From: an uncultured Ruminococcus sp.
GTDB lineage: Bacteria > Bacillota > Clostridia > Oscillospirales > Acutalibacteraceae
Assembly (NCBI GenBank): GCA_902763365.1
Contig: CACWRT010000012.1
Location: 1 to 38,919 of the forward strand
Direction: 5' to 3'
DNA: 38,919 nt
Below the pieces are notes generated by a model. That model searched no databases. It saw only the letters and a list, made by a program, of their open reading frames with translations, and was not told where the DNA came from. The position numbers and the translations under genes were made by a program. Positions 33,201-38,919 of the stretch are shown here, piece by piece (position 1 is the stretch's first letter; every line of letters begins with the position of its first letter).

Positions 33201-35401
33201 AAGAAAGGAAAATCTCCGTCTTTATAGTAGTTGATATAGTTAGCCATATTAACAGACTTCTTAGTCGCATCGGTTGTTGAGGTCTGCTGTGAAGTAGTGA
33301 AGCTTGTCTGAGAAGTCCACCACGAATAGTCAAAATATGGTATGGAATAATTTCCGCCGGGATCCATCAGCTTACCGTCAGATAGTTTAGCGTTGACCAA
33401 TCCCTGAACAATTACATCATAAGGTCTATGTGTTCCGGAAGTCTGTGTCTCTGTTCTGAACGCAAGGTTAGCAGGCCATGTAAAGTTATTAAGCTTTTCA
33501 CCAAATCCAAAATTTGTATATGCACCGCTTTCCTGTTCATTTTTAATTACATACTTTTCATCATCACCTACGTGGGCCGCACGCTGTGCAGCGGCAGTAG
33601 TTGTACTGTAAGCATTAGAACTGGTCTTCAGCGTAGTATAACCCGAATTGCTGTCAACAGGAAGCCAGAACTGACCCATATACATCGGATAACTGCTTTT
33701 TGTTCCATAATCAGACTTACTTATCGCTTCATTAACCGCAAGATAAGGTCTTTTCGCGTCTGCATAAGTCGAAGGAAGTCCTGTTATCGTTGTATCTTTC
33801 CAACTGCCGTATTCAGTCCCGTTATACCAAAAGCAATTATTTCCTGTATCGCTAAATGTAATATCCGGGGTTTGTAATCCACTATTATTGTTAAAAATCA
33901 AACCTGTCGTTCCCTTTGGAACGGCAAATATGTACTCATCATATTGATTACCGCTCGTTCCTCCACCTTTTCTGAAGTAAGACATTCGTACCCCGGGCCA
34001 TGTTGAACCGATCCAACCGCCCCAATAGTGCACATATACTTTATCCCAACCGGGTTGGTTCTGGAAAACAACATAGGTCATATCCTGAAGGATATAATTA
34101 TAGTTCTGACTATATGTCAGATCATTTAATGTACCGGTCACTACATGGTCATACTGATAATCAAAGAAATCAGCTTTAACAGTAATATACTTCTGACCAT
34201 TATCCATCTTATTGTCCGTACTCTGTACAGTATACTTACCCGAGATAATAGCAACATTATCGTTTATGGTAATAAGGTTATCGCCTTCATTTTCAGGGCC
34301 GAACATATTGTACTTATTTCCGCCGGCATCGGTCGCAGTTATTATCATGCTGCTCATATCTGTATCGGTATTGAGCGTTGTATATGCCGAAACAGAAATC
34401 GCAGAATCTGTAACGTAGCTTGCATTACCGCTTTTGGTTATTGCTGTTGTGTTTTTACCCTCAACAGTAGTGCCTGCTGTTTTAAAGGATGACTTTTCGA
34501 GGTAAAGTGCTTCATTCACAGCTTTGGTTGCTACAGGATTAGCTGCCTGATAGCTGATCTTTCCGGTTGTAAGCTCTGACACACCGTACTCATAAGTTCT
34601 TCCGAGGATCTTTCCTTCTTCGAAGAAATACTTGTTTATAGGAGTAGTCGAAGATTCGCTGTCATAAATTTCTACCGTAGTATACGGACCGTTTGCGTTA
34701 TCGGCAGGTACCGTTATTGCCTCATAATCATAGAACCTTTCCGCAAGGGGCAAGGCCTGTTTACTGCCGGAGTTAAAGGTTGAAGTTTCCGCCCAGACGC
34801 CGTTGGATTTTTGTTCATCGGTAAAACGATAATAGAGTGTTTGTGCGCTGTTTGTCATATTAAGTACAGAGAACTTCTGTCCTGCATATGACACAGCGGC
34901 AGGGATCGTATATGTGTACATACCCTGCTTACGCTTGGTCGTACCGTCTTCGTTATCGTAAATGCCGCTGTTATTGAGAATAAACGCCTTACCCTCGGTA
35001 CCCGAAAGTCCCAAGGATGTAGTCTGCCATCTATAGTCATTGCCCAGCGAAGTCCATTCTGACACACTTGAGAATATTATGGATGTATATGAGCTGTCAA
35101 CGTTTGCAGTAAAAAGCTTACCGCCGTCCTTTCCGAATTTTCCCGTTGATGTCATTGCCTGAAGTCCGTTGGTATGACCGCTCGAGCTGTACGCATAGTA
35201 GTACACATTTGTCATGGTCTTTGACCAGCCATGATTGGAGCCGTCCGCTCCCGTACAGGACGTATCGAAATATACGACTCTGTCGGCGGCATTGACTTTT
35301 TGCAGATCACTGAGTGCCGGATATATGCTTGAAAGAAGCAATATCACACACATTAACCCTATTAAAATTTTAAAACGCTTATCCGTTCGTTTTACCGTCA
35401 T
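30251..35401 (-). CDS. Large pilus tip adhesin with fibro-slime and CBM26-like domains
   Basis: 1716 aa. Signal peptide about 1-38. Near residues 440-540 is a segment like family 26 starch-binding modules: KVYVHYWGGWIGSTWPGVRM and GTTGLIFNNNSGLQTPDITF. A fibro-slime/PA14-like domain covers about 760-990, with LHYGYGIEYDIEFYIN and FTFQGDDDVWVFLDDELVLD followed by LRMYYMERGMLNSNLYVMFN. From about 1290 on come CnaB/SpaA-type repeats with E-boxes (YTITEDDPPAGYTKH, YNVSENES). It ends MPATGG, membrane helix, KKKLIEEIEK: a sorting signal. First gene of the operon, with promoter at 35480-35508. Probably the tip adhesin that binds host or food polysaccharide; starch binding is inference from the module. 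Confidence 0.85.
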   Translation of the reverse strand: MTVKRTDKRFKILIGLMCVILLLSSIYPALSDLQKVNAADRVVYFDTSCTGADGSNHGWSKTMTNVYYYAYSSSGHTNGLQAMTSTGKFGKDGGKLFTANVDSSYTSIIFSSVSEWTSLGNDYRWQTTSLGLSGTEGKAFILNNSGIYDNEDGTTKRKQGMYTYTIPAAVSYAGQKFSVLNMTNSAQTLYYRFTDEQKSNGVWAETSTFNSGSKQALPLAERFYDYEAITVPADNANGPYTTVEIYDSESSTTPINKYFFEEGKILGRTYEYGVSELTTGKISYQAANPVATKAVNEALYLEKSSFKTAGTTVEGKNTTAITKSGNASYVTDSAISVSAYTTLNTDTDMSSMIITATDAGGNKYNMFGPENEGDNLITINDNVAIISGKYTVQSTDNKMDNGQKYITVKADFFDYQYDHVVTGTLNDLTYSQNYNYILQDMTYVVFQNQPGWDKVYVHYWGGWIGSTWPGVRMSYFRKGGGTSGNQYDEYIFAVPKGTTGLIFNNNSGLQTPDITFSDTGNNCFWYNGTEYGSWKDTTITGLPSTYADAKRPYLAVNEAISKSDYGTKSSYPMYMGQFWLPVDSNSGYTTLKTSSNAYSTTTAAAQRAAHVGDDEKYVIKNEQESGAYTNFGFGEKLNNFTWPANLAFRTETQTSGTHRPYDVIVQGLVNAKLSDGKLMDPGGNYSIPYFDYSWWTSQTSFTTSQQTSTTDATKKSVNMANYINYYKDGDFPFFEINSSQIKDFSVDGYDRDGKMLSDRSTNYSGTYYVFDSKEYSIRVTKDEKGNTEVSKSNLMHAESKNNDMVYDNYGDDGNGANVGLFPFNDPADGGNKSQKLHYGYGIEYDIEFYINENGTIDGTADGVPITFTFQGDDDVWVFLDDELVLDMGGAHKNAIGEINFHNKKTFISAIGNAGNPSIVSSNITNQYSDETNVKRSLNQTINDFSNAAKERVTVGKHRLRMYYMERGMLNSNLYVMFNLPMSLTRLDIQEDTDFKAVNAGFADATKYVADYDVFNYTVENKGTTNVVGSDYKTPSNTAVTRSNEESGTARTTTLAASGSSAQHKYDYKGSPGDNYVPMISDSGGVTYSVADPFTSNKTVTFDTRSVTEKNVEKKGVISLQYGEIATFNKQLNYGTGMRVTQLDTLSAPNGTSRTGSYNDNTGRTASKYYNTYMKSTPTDENSERRLYAGLYDLDHIDASNTDHVENLYNGKTNYSMNNVVNLQVDGTESKYNFNDPTDGANEYVHLRQVIVNEVKTVDLTIRKDFVTTETYTSPFSFEVHFSNVFGSTAGDTKINVGAIKYYKNGSSSPEQLGSDGSFELAANDYIVIKGIPVGTKFYVKETSVSETYELYESKSFNLGDEENPLELENDTETYARNIRKLGRLTVNKAVYGTDHATLDTTDTTPFTAVVSLTAPSGVNIKEFDIKANGEAITFNDDTTDFNITVSRDKPVVITGLPYQTTYTITEDDPPAGYTKHNVSGTNITYADSESGGVEQKIDNQSGESATIMNEKVQPVGSLTVKKLTFNTETENIMTGVEEEFPITIELSGLSSDISSSLDCKWNGSALDSTKLTTSYSGGTLTLTATIKPGDRADDSRALVISNIPEGTTYNVSENESTIPQNFAKSTKAYTGSAFKSTPAYTTSSGSYNYVLLRDTAKSIGGSNDYVVVENEFTPLVMPATGGTPIIFLLPFGIIAIALSGAALMIYKKKLIEEIEK

Positions 35402-35479
35402 AGAACACCCGCTCCGTTCCGTGTATTGTAGAATTTTTCTATATTACAATAATTTAATCTTTTAAAATATCATGTAATT

Positions 35480-35508
35480 ATTTTATCACACCACTTAGTC
35501 AATGTCAA
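35480..35508 (-). promoter_or_regulatory. Promoter of the pilus operon
   Basis: Minus-strand TTGACA (35503-35508) and TAAAAT (35480-35485), 17-base spacing. The leader is about 70 bases. On the plus strand upstream of it, TACAGTTTT and TACGGTTTT (11 bases apart, near 35538-35558) resemble a LytTR half-site but not the repeat at the agr promoter. Confidence 0.75.
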
Positions 35509-35607
35509 CATTAAATTCAAGACTTTATATAATATTTGTACAGTTTTTTACGGTTTTTTTATTTCTTTATTTTGAATCCAAACAAAATTTACGTCCAAAC
35601 GCCGCGC

Positions 35608-35650
35608 CGCCCGCACGCAGGTGTGCTTTGCGTGCGGGCGGGGGCTTTTC
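35608..35650 (+). terminator. GC-rich hairpin between agrB and pilus promoter
   Basis: 12-bp perfect arms CGCCCGCACGCA (35608-35619) and TGCGTGCGGGCG (35629-35640), followed on the plus strand by GGGGCTTTTC. The T tail points to the plus strand, yet the genes on both sides are on the minus strand, so it may act only as a transcription barrier. The remaining gap (35402-35783) shows no convincing gene. Confidence 0.45.
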
Positions 35651-35783
35651 AGGGATTATTCAAAAATATAGTTGTAATCTGTTTTGTCAATCCTGAACAG
35701 GCTTTCTGCCGTATTCAGCTGATCGAGTATGTTCATCATATACAATTGCTTTTCGCCGCATAAATTGCTTCATACGGGCACGA

Positions 35784-36356
35784 TCATCGTCCGAGCCTTT
35801 TATTTTGTATACTGCCGGCCACCATTGAAACTGCAAGGGCACACCATGAATAAACTACACATAGCGCATAACTGTTTTTCACGCAGATCAGTAATACAAT
35901 TACCACTGAGACCTCCGCCCCCAGTATTATCAATGCACGTTTTCTGTACTTCTTCTTATCTTCATCCGCTATAGGCTTGTACACGCTGTCCACAGGTGAC
36001 AGTACTGCTATAACAGGCAGTGACAATGCAGAACCTGTATATATAAACAATGTTCCGTCCCCAGTGAATTTCAGCGGAAGATAAAGAGACATAACGATCA
36101 CACAAGATATCAACAGGCAGCGAAGAAACGTTCCTGCGTGTGAACCCCCCGCATACTGCCTTAATGCTGCAAACGCAGCCATAAAAACAATATACTCTGT
36201 CAACATACCCAAAAGCGCAGCTATTATAAAGAAAACAACAAACGAGATAACGGTTTCAGATAAAAGCTGCACCCCAAAGCTGTATATCTCAGCTTCATCA
36301 GGATCAATAACCTTATTTTCGATCATTGCCCTTAAAAGCTTTTCCCTGATATTCAT
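35784..36356 (-). CDS. agrB: AgrB-type peptide-processing membrane protease
   Basis: 190 aa with about five hydrophobic segments. The conserved catalytic pair of AgrB is present in LRQYAGGSHAGTFLRC: His73 and Cys80, in the cytoplasmic loop, seven apart as in S. aureus. AgrB cuts the C-terminal part of AgrD and helps ring closure before export. Its ATG overlaps the stop of agrD (ATGA), so the order is agrD-agrB, the reverse of the staphylococcal operon. Family assignment is sure. Confidence 0.94.
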   Translation of the reverse strand: MNIREKLLRAMIENKVIDPDEAEIYSFGVQLLSETVISFVVFFIIAALLGMLTEYIVFMAAFAALRQYAGGSHAGTFLRCLLISCVIVMSLYLPLKFTGDGTLFIYTGSALSLPVIAVLSPVDSVYKPIADEDKKKYRKRALIILGAEVSVVIVLLICVKNSYALCVVYSWCALAVSMVAGSIQNKRLGR

Positions 36357-36484
36357 TTCTTATATTTTGCAATATCCTTGGGAGCTTTCGGCTGATGATT
36401 CCAGAAGCTTGATGTAGTATTTGCGCTTTGGATCACCGTTTTTTCTACTGCTTTCTTGACCAGCTTTAAAAGTGTTTTTTTCAT
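36353..36484 (-). CDS. agrD: AgrD-type autoinducer precursor (43 aa) with serine in place of cysteine
   Basis: ATG at 36484 with AAAGGAG 9 bases upstream; stop TGA at 36353-36355 overlaps the agrB start. The peptide has the three AgrD parts. First is an amphipathic N-terminal helix (MKKTLLKLVKKAVEKTVIQS). Then comes a short core, ANTTSSFWNH. The C-terminal recognition tail is QPKAPKDIAKYKK, matching the QPK-x-P signature of clostridial AgrD. The position usually taken by the ring cysteine is Ser (Ser25 or Ser26), so the product should be a lactone with FWNH in the ring, as in the known S. intermedius Ser-type AIP, rather than a thiolactone. The mature ends are inferred. Too short for ordinary gene finders. 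Confidence 0.88.
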   Translation of the reverse strand: MKKTLLKLVKKAVEKTVIQSANTTSSFWNHQPKAPKDIAKYKK

Positions 36485-36534
36485 GGATAAAATCTCCTTT
36501 CAGATCTTTCAAGATCGTTTTTTTGTTTACTGAT

Positions 36535-36563
36535 ATTATAAACATTATTTTTACGATTTTCAA
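36535..36563 (-). promoter_or_regulatory. agrDB promoter
   Basis: Minus-strand TTGAAA (36558-36563) and TATAAT (36535-36540), 17-base spacing. The direct repeats lie 8 bases upstream of the -35 box. Confidence 0.8.
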
Positions 36564-36570
36564 TAGGGTT

Positions 36571-36620
36571 TGCAAAAGTGGTCGTTTTTCGTGCAAAAGT
36601 GGTCATTCAGACGTGCAAAA
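36571..36620 (-). promoter_or_regulatory. AgrA/LytTR-type operator: direct repeats 21 bp apart
   Basis: GACCACTTTTGCA occurs at 36592-36604 and 36571-36583 (13 of 13 identical, period 21), with a third partial TTTTGCA at 36614-36620, 22 bases further. Two direct repeats one-to-two helical turns apart just upstream of the -35 box is the layout bound by LytTR regulators such as AgrA. The third copy lies in the end of agrC. Confidence 0.8.
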
Positions 36621-37920
36621 TACTGTCCGGAGCATTTACAGACACGACAGAAGTGAATATATGCTTATCATCGTCGTAATCAAAATCCACAAAACCATCA
36701 TATTCAGATACGGCTCTTTTTACGCTGTACATACCTATGCCATGTTTATCTTTCTCTTTTTTTGACGTGATATATTTGTTGTCCTTGATCAGCGGTACAG
36801 TGTCACAGCTGTTCTTTATTTCAATAAAAAGCATAGAGCGATCTTCCTTGGCATAAAATTCCACATCTATTGTTTTACCCTTTGATTTTTCGGCGCTTTC
36901 TATTGCATTATCCAGAAGATTTGAAAGTATACAGCAGATATCCGCTTCATTCATAAAACTGAAATTAATATTACTTGAGTTAAAGCTGAAGCTTATATCT
37001 CTTTTTTTACACTTTTCTGTTGCCTGATATATTACTACGTCTATGATCTTGTTGCCTGTTATATTAATCCCTGATATATATTTTGAAGTAATATTCATAG
37101 ACCTGACATAATCCTTCAAAGATTCAATATCTCCATTTTCTGCCATTGCAGAAATAATATTCATATTATGCTTTATATCATGAACAAGTATTCTTGAATT
37201 ATTATAGCTCTCCTGCAATATCCTGTAATGCTCATAATCAAGCCTTTTTTTCTGTTCTAAAAGCCGCAGACGTTCTGTTTCTTCCGCATTTTTTATATAA
37301 TTTTCATGGACAACAAAAACTACAACGTTGATTATCATTATAGATACTGCAAATACCATCACAACCATATAGAAACGATTAATATTGTGGTAATCGCTCA
37401 GCGACATCACCATTACGCTGCACAGAAGTGTTAAAACAGGTACGCAGAACAGAAACAGACTTTTTGTTGATTTTGATTCCTTTTCCAAAAATCTGCTGAT
37501 AACCTTGCAAAAAGTAAAGAAAATCAATTTAGTAACGGTCGAACCGAACAATTCGTTCACCAAACTATGGGTCTGAAAATAGTCATCATTCAATATCATA
37601 TTTCCTAACGGAATTCCCATGATCTCAATTATACACATTGCACAAGACAAAACTGCGGAATGAAAAATGCACGAATACAATTTTGTATCATAACATATAT
37701 ATGATATTATTGCCGTCAATATCACTACCGAGGCCATATTCAGAGGTACAATATAAAATGTCCTATATAATATAAACTCTATACATGATGCCCCCAGATA
37801 CAGTATAAGCGGTGATATTCTTGTTTTTCTATTCTTGAATACAGCAGAATTATAAATATAAACACAATATCCATGAAAAATAAACTCTAAAAAGAAAACA
37901 ATATTAAAAGCCGTTGTCAT
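36607..37920 (-). CDS. agrC: AgrC-type sensor histidine kinase
   Basis: 437 aa. About six to seven N-terminal membrane helices (1-200) form the peptide receptor. A coiled region (EETERLRLLEQKKRLDYEH) leads to the phospho-acceptor His in ILVHDIKHNMNIISA. The HATPase_c domain has NLLDNAIESAEK (N box) and HGIGMYSVKRAV (G box), as in HPK10 kinases like AgrC. Its start overlaps the stop of agrA (ATGA), so the regulator is made first. The last codons contain part of the operator repeats for agrDB. It should sense the peptide made by AgrD/AgrB. Confidence 0.9.
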   Translation of the reverse strand: MTTAFNIVFFLEFIFHGYCVYIYNSAVFKNRKTRISPLILYLGASCIEFILYRTFYIVPLNMASVVILTAIISYICYDTKLYSCIFHSAVLSCAMCIIEIMGIPLGNMILNDDYFQTHSLVNELFGSTVTKLIFFTFCKVISRFLEKESKSTKSLFLFCVPVLTLLCSVMVMSLSDYHNINRFYMVVMVFAVSIMIINVVVFVVHENYIKNAEETERLRLLEQKKRLDYEHYRILQESYNNSRILVHDIKHNMNIISAMAENGDIESLKDYVRSMNITSKYISGINITGNKIIDVVIYQATEKCKKRDISFSFNSSNINFSFMNEADICCILSNLLDNAIESAEKSKGKTIDVEFYAKEDRSMLFIEIKNSCDTVPLIKDNKYITSKKEKDKHGIGMYSVKRAVSEYDGFVDFDYDDDKHIFTSVVSVNAPDSILHV

Positions 37921-38690
37921 TTGTATTCCTCCATTTTTTTCAAGAATGCTTTTTTAAAGTCGGAACTATATCGTCTTGAAGTAAAAATTTTTTCTTTTCT
38001 TCCCGTCTTACATTCAACAACAATATAATCTGCTCCTATCTGGCGAACATAATTCAGGTTAACTATGTAGCTTCCATGCGGCATAGCAAATGAATTGTTA
38101 TCCTTCAGATTATCTATCCATTTTTTCTTATTCAGGTTAGAAACAATAACCTGCCCCATACTTGTAAGGATCTCTGTACTTCTTAGCTTTGAAGCTACGT
38201 ATACTATCTCATTTTCGCGGATAGCAATAATATCAGATTTCGATTCGGTCAGGTATACATTTTTATTTTTGATAATACTTTTGATCTTAATATCAAGTGC
38301 ACTGAAAAGTCTGTCTTTTTCCACCGGCTTTTCATAAAAACGAAATATTCTCAGATCCATAGCCTCATCCATATATTGCTTATATGATGTCATTATTATA
38401 AGCGCCGCATCCGGATTACAGTCATGTATTGCATACCCTGCCTGTATCCCGCTTATATCTTCCATCTGAACATCTAATATGGCTATGTCTATCTTATCCG
38501 TAGTTTCGTTCAGCATTTGTACAGCTGAGTCGTAATACCTGATATCAGCATTTATTTCGTTTTCGGAAAAATACTCATCAAGATAAAGACGTATCTGTTC
38601 TCTTTCTTCGGTGATATCGTCACATACAACTATTTTTATCAAATCGTCACTTATCACCTTAATAGTATTTATGTCCCCCATATAAGACAT
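37917..38690 (-). CDS. agrA: AgrA-type response regulator (receiver + LytTR)
   Basis: 257 aa from ATG 38690, with GAGGGGG just before it. Upstream ATGs would fall inside the promoter at 38741-38769. The receiver domain (about 15-135) has the acidic pair VVCDDITEE, the phosphorylated Asp in DIAILDVQMEDISG and YEKPVEKDRL at the end. The LytTR DNA-binding domain (about 150-250) includes VYLTESKSDIIAI, MPHGSYIVNLNYV and IFTSRRY. First gene of agrAC. It probably binds the direct repeats before agrDB and so closes the positive feedback loop. Confidence 0.92.
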   Translation of the reverse strand: MSYMGDINTIKVISDDLIKIVVCDDITEEREQIRLYLDEYFSENEINADIRYYDSAVQMLNETTDKIDIAILDVQMEDISGIQAGYAIHDCNPDAALIIMTSYKQYMDEAMDLRIFRFYEKPVEKDRLFSALDIKIKSIIKNKNVYLTESKSDIIAIRENEIVYVASKLRSTEILTSMGQVIVSNLNKKKWIDNLKDNNSFAMPHGSYIVNLNYVRQIGADYIVVECKTGRKEKIFTSRRYSSDFKKAFLKKMEEYK

Positions 38691-38740
38691 ATCCCCCTCT
38701 GCTATCCCGGTAGATGGTGTTTCACTACATCTATATAAAT

Positions 38741-38769
38741 AATATACCACTCTGTACCAACATTTTCAA
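38741..38769 (-). promoter_or_regulatory. agrAC promoter
   Basis: Minus-strand TTGAAA (38764-38769) and TATATT (38741-38746) with 17-base spacing, about 50 bases before the agrA start. The GC-rich repeat copy E begins 6 bases upstream of the -35 box. Confidence 0.7.
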
Positions 38770-38774
38770 CCTGC

Positions 38775-38919
38775 CCGGCGAGCCGCCGGTCCCATAACGC
38801 GGGTATCGCTGCGCTTACGCTCCGCTCTGAACTCGCAGTTCAGGCTTTACTGCCCGCGTATCAGGCTTCCTGAGCAGCTCATTTTTTACCATTGATAATA
38901 TTTTGCCAATTATAATTTT
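38775..38919 (+). repeat. Dispersed GC-rich palindromic repeat, copy E (runs to the window edge)
   Basis: CCGGCGAGCCGCCGGTCCCATAACGCGGG... to ATTGATAATATTTTGCCAA then TTATAATTTT. Nearly the same end as copy A, so this copy may be full-length or continue past the window. Confidence 0.8.

Noticed and set aside
35536..35560. AgrA site at the pilus promoter (TACAGTTTT/TACGGTTTT)
   Set aside because: Spacing is 11 and not 21-22, and the sequence differs from the clear repeat at agrDB; T-rich chance match is likely.
35687..35773. 28-codon ORF just after agrB (starts MKQFMRRKAIVYDEH)
   Set aside because: No ribosome site, no similarity that I can see, low complexity of support; likely chance.
36360..36596. 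78-aa frame overlapping agrD
   Set aside because: It has no ribosome site and is out of frame with the well-supported agrD, whose ATG, tail signature and overlap with agrB are all in place.

Overview
The window looks like chromosomal DNA of a low-to-moderate GC, Gram-positive gut anaerobe of the Ruminococcus/Oscillospiraceae kind. The signs are strong AGGAGG ribosome sites, TTGACA-17-TATAAT promoters, a split (two-subunit) transketolase, BspA-type leucine-rich repeats, class C sortases with SpaA-like pilins, a starch-binding-like (CBM26-type) module in a pilus adhesin, and an agr-type quorum-sensing locus. The genus is an inference; no rRNA is present.

Layout. 1-1020: the tail of a small XRE regulator, a promoter-to-terminator unit with no ORF (candidate small RNA), and a hairpin-dense stretch that stops at the 3' end of tRNA-Thr. 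This suggests the edge of an integrated element. 1037-1253: tRNA-Asp and tRNA-Thr, minus strand. 1367-3400: dispersed palindromic repeats, queF, and gene debris (a broken mobC and a HEPN-like remnant). 3414-10592: a divergent cluster with an acidic protein on the minus strand, then a VWA-like protein, a MoxR-family AAA+ ATPase and a BspA-LRR/DUF4132 protein on the plus strand. The two outer proteins share a C-terminal tail, which ties them into one system. 10600-14230: decayed surface-protein gene, a truncated HTH-response regulator and an intact LytS-type kinase. 14225-15000: SLOG protein and a ribbon-helix-helix regulator, divergent. 15200-18712: a membrane-anchored secreted protein with a cysteine-rich C-terminal motif, then an EAL phosphodiesterase with a degenerate GGDEF domain. 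18767-23438: transketolase, an acidic membrane protein, a pyridoxal kinase and a divergent ECF S component that is probably for vitamin B6.

23546-38750 is a cell-surface and signalling block on the minus strand. In transcription order: agrA, agrC, an operator/promoter, agrD (43 aa), agrB, then a separate promoter and a five-gene pilus operon. The pilus genes are a 1716-aa adhesin, the major pilin, two class C sortases and a minor pilin, ended by a terminator. A VanY-type carboxypeptidase follows. The agr peptide precursor has serine where cysteine is usual, so the signal would be a lactone. Its gene precedes agrB rather than following it, and its promoter carries 21-bp-spaced direct repeats of the LytTR-binding kind. 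Quorum control of the adjacent pilus is an attractive inference but is not shown: the repeat motif does not recur at the pilus promoter.

The two most promising systems are the MoxR/VWA/DUF4132 cluster with its shared tail and the serine-type agr locus beside a pilus carrying a carbohydrate-binding module. At least five copies of a GC-rich palindromic repeat are scattered between genes.
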